A stretch of DNA of 64,000 nt, taken from Arenimonas composti TR7-09 = DSM 18010. Lineage in GTDB: Bacteria; Pseudomonadota; Gammaproteobacteria; Xanthomonadales; Xanthomonadaceae. Where the stretch lies: NCBI RefSeq assembly GCF_000426365.1, contig NZ_AUFF01000001.1, forward strand, positions 310,001 to 374,000, written 5' to 3'. The notes under the pieces are model-generated. The model saw nothing but the letters and a program-made list of their open reading frames with translations, did no database searches and had not been told where the DNA came from. Of this stretch, positions 56,580 to 64,000 are shown piece by piece (position 1 is the stretch's first letter; every line of letters starts with the position of its first letter). The position numbers and the translations under genes were made by a program.

Positions 56580-57023
56580 TCAATCGTCGTTGCCGGCCGC
56601 GGCATCGGCCGCGGCGTCGTTGCGGGGGGCCAGTTTCCTGACCACCTCGATGTATTCGCCGAACGACAGCTTGCCGTCGCGGTCGGCGTCGAACTCGGCC
56701 AGCGCCGGCGCAGCGGCGCCGGCCTCGCGGATCAGCAGCAGGTTGCGGTATTCCGTCGCGTCGATGCCGCCGTCGCGGTTCGCGTCCACGGTGTCGAACT
56801 GCTGACGCAGGCGCTGGCGCGCGGCCAGCGTGCGCGTCATCGCGACCCAGCCGGCGCGGAACTCGTCCCGGCTCAGGGTGCCGTCGCGGTTCGCGTCCAT
56901 CCTCGCGAAGGCGGCATCCGCCTGCGGGGTGGGCGAGGGCGCCGCCGGAGCCGCCGGTGCCTGGGCACCGACGCTGCCGGCGACCAGCGCGAGGCTGGCG
57001 GCGAGGAAGGTCAGCGCCTTCAT
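56580..57023 (-). CDS. secreted EF-hand calcium-binding protein
   Basis: A 147-residue exported protein: signal peptide MKALTFLAASLALVAGSVGA, then a Pro/Ala-rich linker and three EF-hand loops: DANRDGTLSRDEF near 43-55, DANRDGGIDATEY near 79-91 and DADRDGKLSFGEY near 112-124. Each keeps Asp at positions 1, 3 and 5; the position-12 ligand is Glu in all three. Calcium binding in the periplasm or outside is expected. Its ATG overlaps the DUF4915 gene stop (ATGA) and its stop overlaps the GNAT-like gene's possible TTG start. Confidence 0.93.
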   Translation of the reverse strand: MKALTFLAASLALVAGSVGAQAPAAPAAPSPTPQADAAFARMDANRDGTLSRDEFRAGWVAMTRTLAARQRLRQQFDTVDANRDGGIDATEYRNLLLIREAGAAAPALAEFDADRDGKLSFGEYIEVVRKLAPRNDAAADAAAGNDD

Positions 57024-58270
57024 GCGACGACCTCTTCCTGCTGCGGCAGCGCCGACTCGAAGGTGATCAGGTCACGGATCTCCGGCGTGCGCAGCCCGAC
57101 CAGCATCGGATTGCGGACCTGCGGCAGGAAGCAGATGTCGAAGATCTCGGTGATGTCGCCGTCGAAACGGATCCAGTTCAGCACGTCACCGTTGACCAGC
57201 GAGACGATCTGCACGCCGCACCACGGCTCGGCGTCGCGCTTGCTCAGCTCCTCGTCGAGCTGCAGGCCCTCGAAACGCTTGTTGCGCGGCTTCGACAGGC
57301 CGACCGCGGCGACGCCGCCGATGATCGACAGGCCGCGGGCGAAGCCAGGGAAGAAACACAGCGGCACGAACTTCTTCTTCTCGAAGTCGACCCAGCCGAG
57401 GTGGCCGGTGCCGGCGTTGAGCACCCACAGCTTGCCGTTCGCCCAGCGCGGCGAATGCGGCATCGAAAGGCCTTCGCAGACGATCTCGTCGGTCTCGACG
57501 TCGATCACCACGCCGCCGTCGCGTCGGCGCTCGCGCCAGCCGTCGACGGTGTCGGACTTGCAGACCGCGGTGACGTACTTCGGACGCCCGTCGACCATCG
57601 CCAGGCCGTTGAGGTGGCACCGGTCCTCCGGGGCCAGCTTGCTGATGAACTTCGGCTTCCAGATCGCCTTGAAGCTGTGCGTCTGGCTCAGTTCGGCGAG
57701 GCACGAATACTTGGTGTTGACGAAGACGACCTTGCCGTTGCTGCAGATGCCGAGTTCGTGGATGTCGACGTCGCCGATCGTCTGCGCGTTGCGCGGCACG
57801 TAGCACTTGTCGAACTGGCCATGGATGACCTCGTTCGGGCGCAGGACGTTCTCGAAACGCCACAGCTGGTACAGGCCACCGAGGTAAATGCGCTGGGCGT
57901 TGCCGACGATGCCCATCGCGCGCTCGAAGATGCGCTCGAAGAAGGCCACGCGGCCCTGCTGGTCGCTGCCGACCAGATAGAGACGGCCCGACTGGTAGGA
58001 GGTGATCGCCATCGACAGGCGGTTCGTCGCCAGCCAGCTCGCGAGACCGCGCGAGCACGACTTCTCGACCTTGAGCTTGGTGATGTCCAGCGGCTTCTGC
58101 TGCGCGCCGGCCGCCGCGTCGGCGGGGGCGGCCTGCGCGGCCGCCGGGTCCGTTGTCTGCTTCTGCTCCGAGGCTTCGTCGGCGGAGACCGCGTCGAGGC
58201 CGATGTCCATGTCCGCCTTCGCGTCCGTCGTTGCTTCCTTCTTGCCGCCGTTCTGCTTGTCGCGAGCCAC
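57020..58270 (-). CDS. TIGR03032/DUF4915 family protein
   Basis: A 416-residue soluble protein that I match to the uncharacterised TIGR03032 (DUF4915) family by its SRGLASWLATNRLSMAITSY, QSGRLYLVGSDQQGRVAFFE, HELGICSNGKVVFVNTKYSC, NGLAMVDGRPKYVTAVCKSD and ARGLSIIGGVAAVGLSKPRN blocks. The repeated strand-rich segments suggest a beta-propeller. The first 65 residues are a low-complexity, Ala/Asp/Lys-rich extension (TDAKADMDIGLDAVSADEAS). I start it at a GTG (58268-58270) with GGAG six bases before it; a TTG four codons earlier is the alternative. It lies directly downstream of the autotransporter gene and is coupled to the EF-hand gene. Confidence 0.9.
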   Translation of the reverse strand: MARDKQNGGKKEATTDAKADMDIGLDAVSADEASEQKQTTDPAAAQAAPADAAAGAQQKPLDITKLKVEKSCSRGLASWLATNRLSMAITSYQSGRLYLVGSDQQGRVAFFERIFERAMGIVGNAQRIYLGGLYQLWRFENVLRPNEVIHGQFDKCYVPRNAQTIGDVDIHELGICSNGKVVFVNTKYSCLAELSQTHSFKAIWKPKFISKLAPEDRCHLNGLAMVDGRPKYVTAVCKSDTVDGWRERRRDGGVVIDVETDEIVCEGLSMPHSPRWANGKLWVLNAGTGHLGWVDFEKKKFVPLCFFPGFARGLSIIGGVAAVGLSKPRNKRFEGLQLDEELSKRDAEPWCGVQIVSLVNGDVLNWIRFDGDITEIFDICFLPQVRNPMLVGLRTPEIRDLITFESALPQQEEVVA

Positions 58271-58326
58271 CAGCTTCTCCAACTTCGTTCAAACTTCGCC
58301 GCCACGCCTGAGGGCGGGGCGGTCCC

Positions 58327-58354
58327 GGCGGCGACGGCACCTGCCGTCGCCGCC
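58327..58354 (-). terminator. strong hairpin after the autotransporter gene
   Basis: A perfect 12-bp inverted repeat (GGCGGCGACGGC/GCCGTCGCCGCC) with loop ACCT starts 8 bp after the autotransporter stop. No T-run follows, so it may attenuate or protect the message rather than fully terminate it; the DUF4915 gene begins 57 bp further on. Confidence 0.6.
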
Positions 58355-58362
58355 TTACCTCG

Positions 58363-61300
58363 TCACCAGGTGTAGCGCAGGATCAGCTGGCCGCCGACGA
58401 AGCTGTCCTGGGCGCCGCCATCGGTCCAGCTCGCACCGGCCGTGATCGACCAGCCGTGGATCTGGGCCCCGACGCCGAGCTCGACCATCGCGCTGGTGCC
58501 TTCGGTGGAGGTCATCCCCGTGTGGAAGTCGGCGACGGTGTAGTGGTTGTCGCCGTTGAACTCACGGATCGCGTTGAGCGAGCCGTACGGGGTCCAGATC
58601 ACCGAGCCGGACTGGATCGTGCGGCTGAACTCCAGGCCCACGCGCAGGCGCTCGGAGGTGCCCGGGTCGTACTCGAACGCGCTCGAGCCGCCGATCACGT
58701 CGTCGATGTTGGTGATCTCGACGCGGGTGTACTGCAACTGCGGGACGACGCTCATGCCGCCGAAGTCGAGGCCGCGCCAACCGGTCTCGAAGCTCAGCGC
58801 GGTGGCGTCGCCGTGGGTGCGCAGGTACTCGCCGGTCGTCGTCAGCATGTCGGCGTCGAAATCGATGCCGCGCCACGACAGGTCGGCGTACAGGTGATCG
58901 CCGATCCAGGTCACGTACACGCCGCCGCTGTCGGCGTCGATGCGGGTGCGGCCGGCGCCTTCCAGATCCTGCACGGCGTCGGCGTTGCCGACCATCACGC
59001 CCCAGCTGATGCCGTAGCCGGAATCGAAGTTGAAGCCGAACTCGCGACCATCGTTGTCCTGGTCGAAGCTGAAGACGCCGCCGCCGCCGAAGGATTCGGC
59101 GTGGGCCAGATCCAGCGAGCCGTTGTCGCGCCAGATGCGGACCCAGGGGCCGAGGCCGTTGAGGTTCTCGGTATCCGGACGGACACCCATGCGCTGGCGC
59201 CAGGTGCCGACGTGGCTGTTGATCAGGCTGTGGGCGCCCGGAGCCACCGCGCCGGCGAGCGAGCCCGCCTTGTTCAGGCCATCGACCGAGACGCCGAGGC
59301 GGTACTCGGTGTCGCCGCCGACCGCGGCACTGCTGACGGTCAGGTGGTAGTCGAGGAAGTCGCTCTCGGCGCCGATCGCGGTGCCGCCGACGAAGGCGTT
59401 CGCGTTGCTGTTGCCGGTGACCACCGCGAAGGTGATCGGATCCAGCAGGTCGGTGACGCGGCCGTCGATCTGGGCGTTGACCACCTGGGTCGTGCCGTTC
59501 ACCACGCTGCCGTCGATGTACAGCAGGTCGGACAGGCCGGTCAGGACGCGGACGTCGATCGCCAGCGCACCGTCGCCGGCGAAGTCGCCGATCACCGTCA
59601 GCATGTCGTCGGGGTTGCCGTCGAGGAACGTGATCAGGCCGTCGTTGACGAAGGGCAGGGTGTTCAGCGACGGCACCGCTTCCGGCGCGCCCGGGCCGAC
59701 CGGGAGCGGCAGGCCGTTGCCCATGTCGATCAGGCCGTAGCCCGAGACGCGGATGATGCCGCTGTTCTCGAACAGGTTGGCGTTGCCGGCGCCCAGCGAA
59801 ATCGCGCCGTTCTGCAGGTGGATCACGCTGCCCGCGAAGTTGTAGACGCGGTCGTTGCCGCCGCCGAAGTCGGTGGTGGCGTTGTTGACCAGCCATTCGC
59901 CGCCGTTGTAGCCGGCGAAGATGTCGACGCCGCCGCCCAGGACCAGCGCGCCGGTGATGTCGCCGCGGTTGATGACGATCTGGGTGCCGTCGCCGCCGCG
60001 CACCGCGACCTGGCCGTCGATGGCCGCATCGACGTACACGTTGCCGGTGTTCTCGAAGTAGGCGATGGCCGAGTCGAGGTCGACCGCGACCGCGTAATCG
60101 GCGTGCGAGGCCGTGATCGTGCCCGAGTTCAGGAAGTCGACCGCGCCGTTGGAGAGGATCCGGATGCCGATCGCCTCGGCCGCATCGGTCGACGTGGCGG
60201 AGATCACGCCGCTGTTGCTCGCGTCGACGTTGCCGAGTGCCAGCAGCTCGACGGCGACCGCGGCGTCGGTGGTGTAGGCGGAGGTCGACGTCGCCGAGAT
60301 GTCGCCGCTGTTGCCGAAGGCCATGTCGAGGCCGGAATAGGCGAACACGCCGATCGCCGAGCCGACGGAATCGGCCTCGATCGCGCCGCTGTTGCTGATG
60401 GATACGTCGCCGCCGCTCATCACGTACGCGCCGACCGCCAGGTCGTACGGCGAGGAGACCTCGATGTCGCCGGAATTCGCGAGGCTGGCCTCGGAGGCGC
60501 CCATCGCCAGGACGCCGATCGCGGTGTCGTAGCTGACGACGGAGATTTCGCCGCTGTTGTTCACCGCCGCCACATCACCGCGGGCGTCGATACCGGTCGC
60601 CGAGGTGTAGTAGTAGAAGTTGATGTACGGCGTGCCGACCGTGATGTTGCCGGAGTTGTCGACGGTGGCGGTGCCGTAGGCAGAGGCGATGATGCCGGTC
60701 GCACGGACCGCGCCCGCGGCCCAGATCTCGCCGCTGTTCGTGACCGTGGCGTCGCCGTAGGTCGAGAACGCCGCGGCGCCGACCGCATTGCCGTAGCCGT
60801 AGGCGTCGACCGCGCCCGAGTTGGCGATGGCGACGTCACCGTTGACGCTGCTGCCGTAGAGGCCGATCGCCAGGTTGTAGGACTCGGCGTCGACCTCGCC
60901 GGCGTTGCCGATCGACACGTCGCCGTTCTGCGACAGCGCGACGATGCCGAGCGACTGGCTGCTGTAGTCGAAGAGGCCCGCGACGATCGTGCCGTCGGCG
61001 GTATTGACGACGCTGACGTCGCCGTCGGCCGAGGTGGCGACCGCGCCGTAGGAGATCCAGCCGTTGATGCCGATCTCGCCGGAGTTGGTGATCGACGCGC
61101 CGGCACCGCCGCTGGCCATCAGGCCGGTGGCGATGTAGGCGGTGTCGGCGTACTTGGCCGAGGCGACGTAGATGTTGCCGCTGTTGTCGATCGTGGCGTT
61201 GCCGCTGTTCGACGAGGCGATGACGCCCGTGACGCCGTACTTCAGGTAGGCGTCGTTGCGGACGTCGATGTCGCCGGAATTGACGACCGTGGCGTCACCC

Positions 61301-64000
61301 TCGATGGCGGCCGCGATGATGCCGACGCCGTAGCCGCCGCTCCACACCTCGATTTCGCCGGAGTTGAGCACCGTCGAGGAACCTTCGGCGATCGCGACGA
61401 TGCCGAGCGAGCCGTAGCCGTATTTGCTGTACTGGCCGGCGTAGATCGTGCCGCTGTTGTCGACGAATGCGGAGCTGCCGGCACCGGCTGCGCGCACTTC
61501 GATGCCGCTGGTGCCGTAGTAGCTCGAGGCGATGATGTCGCCGGTGTTGACGACGCTGGCGGTGCCGCCCGGATAGACGGTGCCGGCCAGGATGCCGGTC
61601 GCGAACAGCGAACCGTAGTAGGTGCCGGCGGCGATGACGCCCGAGTTCGTGATCGAGACGCTGGAGTTGCCGACGGCGTAGATGCCGTTGGCCATGTCGC
61701 CCGCGGCGATGATCTGGCCGCTGTTGTCGACGACGACCTGGTCGCCGGTCGCGAAGATGCCGAACGACGAGTTCTCGCCGTAGTAGATGCCGGCGAGCTC
61801 GACGTCGACGTAGATCTCGCCACTGTTGGTGACGGTCGTCAGGTCGGTGCCCTGGGCCTCGATGCCCGCGGCCCAGCCGGTGCCGACCACCGACATGACG
61901 CCGCTGTTGTCGACGGTGACGTTGGCGCCGGAGGCGAAGATGCCGTCGGCGAGACCGGCGCCGGAATCGGCGACGACCAGACCCGAGTTCGTGATCGACA
62001 CGTCGCCGTCGAACGAGTAGCCGAAGATGCCGATCGCCATCCCGTAGTCGGCGTAGGCGTAGACGCGGCCGCCGAAGTCGACATTGACGTCACCCACGCT
62101 GACCGCGTGGATGCCGTAGGCATTGCCGTAAGGCGAGCCGACACTGATCGCCAGGATGTCGCCCGTACCGGTGACGGTGACCTCGCTGGCGCCCTGGGCA
62201 CGGATGCCGAAGGTGTCGCCGTAGCTGAAGGCGATGACGGTGCCGGAATTGTCGACCGTGGCGGTGTCGCCGATCGCGACGATACCGGATGCGGCGGGGA
62301 AGCCGTTGGCATAGGCCACGCCGGAGTTGTTCACCACCGCGTCGACGCCGACCGCGCCGATCGCGATCGCCTCGCCGCTGAAGCCGTAGGCGTAGATGCC
62401 GCCGCTGTTGTCGACCGTGGCGGTGCCGTAGTCGGCGCTGGCGAAGGCGCCGAGGGCGAAGTCGCCGGAAGTGACGTCGACGAGGCCGGCGTTGGTGACC
62501 GTGGCGTCACCCTGGCCGGACGAGGCCACGATGCCGTAGGCGACGACGCTGTCCAGGTTGCCGACGGTGAGGCTCGCGCCGCCGGTCTGGTCGACCGTCA
62601 CATCACCGTTCGCCGAGGTCGCGACGATGCCGTAGGCATACTTCGCCATCGCGGTGACGTCGCCGGAATTGACCACCGACGCACCGGTGTCGCCGGCGGA
62701 CATGATGCCGAAGGCGGCGTAGCCGTAGCCGTACTTGGTCGAGGTCGCGTAGACCGTGCCGCTGTTGTCGACGCTCGCGGACCCGAACTGCGAGAACGCG
62801 TTGATGCCGTTCGCGGAGTAGTACTTCGACGAGTAGTCCGAAATCGCGACGATGTCGCCGGAGTTGACGACGCTGACGTCGCCGTTGAACGACGCCGCCA
62901 GTACGCCGTTCGTCTGGCCGCCGGACAGCGCCTGGATCAGGCCGCTGTTGTCGACGCTGACGTCGCCGTCGCCGACGGCGACGATGCCGGCGGCGCCATT
63001 ACCGTACTTCGCGTACTGGAAGGCGGTGATGTCGCCGCTGTTGCTGACGCTGACACTGCTGCCCGCGCCACCGGCGCGCGCCTCGATGCCGACGGCGCCG
63101 TAGTAGCCGTAGGCGCCGATGTGGCCTGCATTGCCGACATTGATGGTGCTGCCGTCGTAGAGGCTGGTCGCGAAGATGCCGGTGCCGTAATAGGACCCGA
63201 ACAGCGTGCCCGCGTAGATGTCGCCGGAATTGACGATCGAGACGGCGCTGCCGCCGATGGCGTAGATGCCGTTCGAGACGTCGCCGGTGACGTCGATCAG
63301 GCCGCTGTTGTCGACCGTCACCGCGCCGCCGTAGGCCAGGACGCCGAACGCGTAGTGGTAGCCGCCGAACTCGTTCGCGGTGTCGAAGCGGACATTGGCG
63401 ACGATGTCGCCGGAATTGGTGACGTCGACCGTGCCGGAACCCACGGCGGAGATGCCCACCGCCAGGTTGTAACCGTCGACGTCGATCGTGCCGGAAGCGT
63501 TGACGTCGACGTCCACGCCGATGGCGCGGATGCCGTGCGCCGAGGCGTACTCGGAGTACGCGACGAGCGGCCCCCCCACGTTCACGGAAGTCGTGCCGTA
63601 ACCGGAGGCGGCGAAGATGCCGACGGCCTGGTCGCCGACGGCATAGGCGACGACGCCGCCGTCCCAGTCGACGTTCACGTCGCCCGGGCTGACGGCGTAG
63701 ATACCGATCGCGACGCCGGAAGTGTAGGAAGCAGCGATCACGTCGCCGGTGCCGATCACGTCGACACTCGACGCGCCCTCCGCGGCGATGCCGATGGCCG
63801 TACCGTTGCTCAGGGAGAGCACGGTGCCGCTGTTGTCCACCGTGACGTTGTCGGCGGTCGCGTTGATGCCGACGGCGGAGTAGGTGCCGACGGTGTAGAC
63901 GAAGCCGGAGTTCGTGACGTCGACGTCGCCCGCGGCGAGCGCGGTGATGCCGGCGGCGTACAGGCCGCCGGTGCCGACGTAGTAGGAGTTGTCGACCGAG
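58363..64000 (-). CDS. giant autotransporter adhesin, 5' part outside window
   Basis: At least 1878 residues are visible and the frame is open to the right edge, so the signal peptide and start are missing; in-frame GTG codons near 63838 are internal. The passenger is built of dozens of units of about 25-35 residues with the pattern VDNSGxIxA...GIxA...GDVxVxNSG, expected to form a beta-helix. Near the end of the passenger come TDFGGGNDRVYNFAGSVIHL and a DMLTVIGDFAGDGALAIDV strand region. The last 265 residues or so (from GLGPWVRIWRDNGS, about 59160) are an autotransporter beta-barrel that ends in GGQLILRYTW, an aromatic C-terminus recognised by the BAM complex. Surface adhesion is likely. The passenger shows a 528-residue higher-order repeat (see findings). 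Confidence 0.94.
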   Translation of the reverse strand, partial: SVDNSYYVGTGGLYAAGITALAAGDVDVTNSGFVYTVGTYSAVGINATADNVTVDNSGTVLSLSNGTAIGIAAEGASSVDVIGTGDVIAASYTSGVAIGIYAVSPGDVNVDWDGGVVAYAVGDQAVGIFAASGYGTTSVNVGGPLVAYSEYASAHGIRAIGVDVDVNASGTIDVDGYNLAVGISAVGSGTVDVTNSGDIVANVRFDTANEFGGYHYAFGVLAYGGAVTVDNSGLIDVTGDVSNGIYAIGGSAVSIVNSGDIYAGTLFGSYYGTGIFATSLYDGSTINVGNAGHIGAYGYYGAVGIEARAGGAGSSVSVSNSGDITAFQYAKYGNGAAGIVAVGDGDVSVDNSGLIQALSGGQTNGVLAASFNGDVSVVNSGDIVAISDYSSKYYSANGINAFSQFGSASVDNSGTVYATSTKYGYGYAAFGIMSAGDTGASVVNSGDVTAMAKYAYGIVATSANGDVTVDQTGGASLTVGNLDSVVAYGIVASSGQGDATVTNAGLVDVTSGDFALGAFASADYGTATVDNSGGIYAYGFSGEAIAIGAVGVDAVVNNSGVAYANGFPAASGIVAIGDTATVDNSGTVIAFSYGDTFGIRAQGASEVTVTGTGDILAISVGSPYGNAYGIHAVSVGDVNVDFGGRVYAYADYGMAIGIFGYSFDGDVSITNSGLVVADSGAGLADGIFASGANVTVDNSGVMSVVGTGWAAGIEAQGTDLTTVTNSGEIYVDVELAGIYYGENSSFGIFATGDQVVVDNSGQIIAAGDMANGIYAVGNSSVSITNSGVIAAGTYYGSLFATGILAGTVYPGGTASVVNTGDIIASSYYGTSGIEVRAAGAGSSAFVDNSGTIYAGQYSKYGYGSLGIVAIAEGSSTVLNSGEIEVWSGGYGVGIIAAAIEGDATVVNSGDIDVRNDAYLKYGVTGVIASSNSGNATIDNSGNIYVASAKYADTAYIATGLMASGGAGASITNSGEIGINGWISYGAVATSADGDVSVVNTADGTIVAGLFDYSSQSLGIVALSQNGDVSIGNAGEVDAESYNLAIGLYGSSVNGDVAIANSGAVDAYGYGNAVGAAAFSTYGDATVTNSGEIWAAGAVRATGIIASAYGTATVDNSGNITVGTPYINFYYYTSATGIDARGDVAAVNNSGEISVVSYDTAIGVLAMGASEASLANSGDIEVSSPYDLAVGAYVMSGGDVSISNSGAIEADSVGSAIGVFAYSGLDMAFGNSGDISATSTSAYTTDAAVAVELLALGNVDASNSGVISATSTDAAEAIGIRILSNGAVDFLNSGTITASHADYAVAVDLDSAIAYFENTGNVYVDAAIDGQVAVRGGDGTQIVINRGDITGALVLGGGVDIFAGYNGGEWLVNNATTDFGGGNDRVYNFAGSVIHLQNGAISLGAGNANLFENSGIIRVSGYGLIDMGNGLPLPVGPGAPEAVPSLNTLPFVNDGLITFLDGNPDDMLTVIGDFAGDGALAIDVRVLTGLSDLLYIDGSVVNGTTQVVNAQIDGRVTDLLDPITFAVVTGNSNANAFVGGTAIGAESDFLDYHLTVSSAAVGGDTEYRLGVSVDGLNKAGSLAGAVAPGAHSLINSHVGTWRQRMGVRPDTENLNGLGPWVRIWRDNGSLDLAHAESFGGGGVFSFDQDNDGREFGFNFDSGYGISWGVMVGNADAVQDLEGAGRTRIDADSGGVYVTWIGDHLYADLSWRGIDFDADMLTTTGEYLRTHGDATALSFETGWRGLDFGGMSVVPQLQYTRVEITNIDDVIGGSSAFEYDPGTSERLRVGLEFSRTIQSGSVIWTPYGSLNAIREFNGDNHYTVADFHTGMTSTEGTSAMVELGVGAQIHGWSITAGASWTDGGAQDSFVGGQLILRYTW

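Noticed and set aside
63838-63840. GTG that could be taken as the autotransporter start.
   Set aside because: The same frame continues with further NSG-type repeat units to the window edge, so this codon is internal and the gene is truncated by the window.

Overview
The window is about 64 kb of very GC-rich DNA (roughly 70% by eye), densely packed with genes that often overlap by four bases (ATGA). Several features point to the Xanthomonadales (Lysobacterales) of the Gammaproteobacteria: the bacterial kynurenine pathway, the large NAD-dependent glutamate dehydrogenase, the family resemblance of Kmo, KynU and SbcB, the GTAGGAGC-type REP sequences between genes, and the many GGDEF proteins. The exact genus cannot be read from the sequence. 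No phage, plasmid, insertion sequence, CRISPR or biosynthetic cluster was seen. Apart from REP-type repeats, the window looks like chromosomal backbone.

Layout. 1-98: start of an ArsR-type regulator that runs off the left edge. 245-8425: acyl-CoA dehydrogenase, NAD-glutamate dehydrogenase, a REP cluster, NAD kinase and 5'-nucleotidase. 8509-13084: an MFS permease and three probably exported proteins (two alpha/beta hydrolases and a DUF4785-like protein). 13356-16949: DUF2461 protein, exonuclease I and kynurenine 3-monooxygenase. 17049-19190: a secreted multidomain protein on the opposite strand. 19229-26408: a leftward operon for 3-hydroxykynurenine breakdown through the 2-aminomuconate route (nbaE, carbonic anhydrase, nbaF, an unknown gene, nbaC, nbaD, kynU), ending in a diguanylate cyclase. 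26470-29748: CYTH protein, NagZ, a hypoxanthine-type phosphoribosyltransferase, methylthioinosine/methylthioadenosine phosphorylase and a cold-shock protein. 29774-30153: terminator, a seven-copy REP array and a long inverted repeat.

30151-36120 is a leftward run: ECF sigma factor, VWA lipoprotein, anti-sigma-like membrane protein, YigZ/IMPACT protein and an ABC exporter. 36212-42763: CHASE-like/GGDEF protein, XseA, an unknown 545-residue protein, IspG and a PAP2 phosphatase. 42718-49069 is a signalling block: an FHA-GGDEF protein divergent from two tandem Ser/Thr kinases with TPR sensor regions. 49074-54140: EamA transporter, MurB, PyrD, DUF4190 protein, an ALDH7-type dehydrogenase and tRNA-Arg(CCU). 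54285-64000: a secreted M4 metalloprotease, a three-gene coupled cassette (GNAT-like, EF-hand, DUF4915/TIGR03032) and the 3' part of a giant autotransporter with a higher-order repeat.

How the genes work together. Kmo, KynU, NbaC, NbaD, NbaE and NbaF form a nearly continuous chain from kynurenine to 4-oxalocrotonate, with a carbonic anhydrase and a c-di-GMP-making enzyme translationally coupled into the same transcript. Three GGDEF proteins lie within about 24 kb, one carrying a phosphothreonine-binding FHA domain next to two Ser/Thr kinases, which suggests a kinase to c-di-GMP link. Repeats interact with genes unusually closely: a REP sits in frame inside kynU, another supplies the stop codon of nbaC, and a long inverted repeat supplies the stop codons of two convergent genes.
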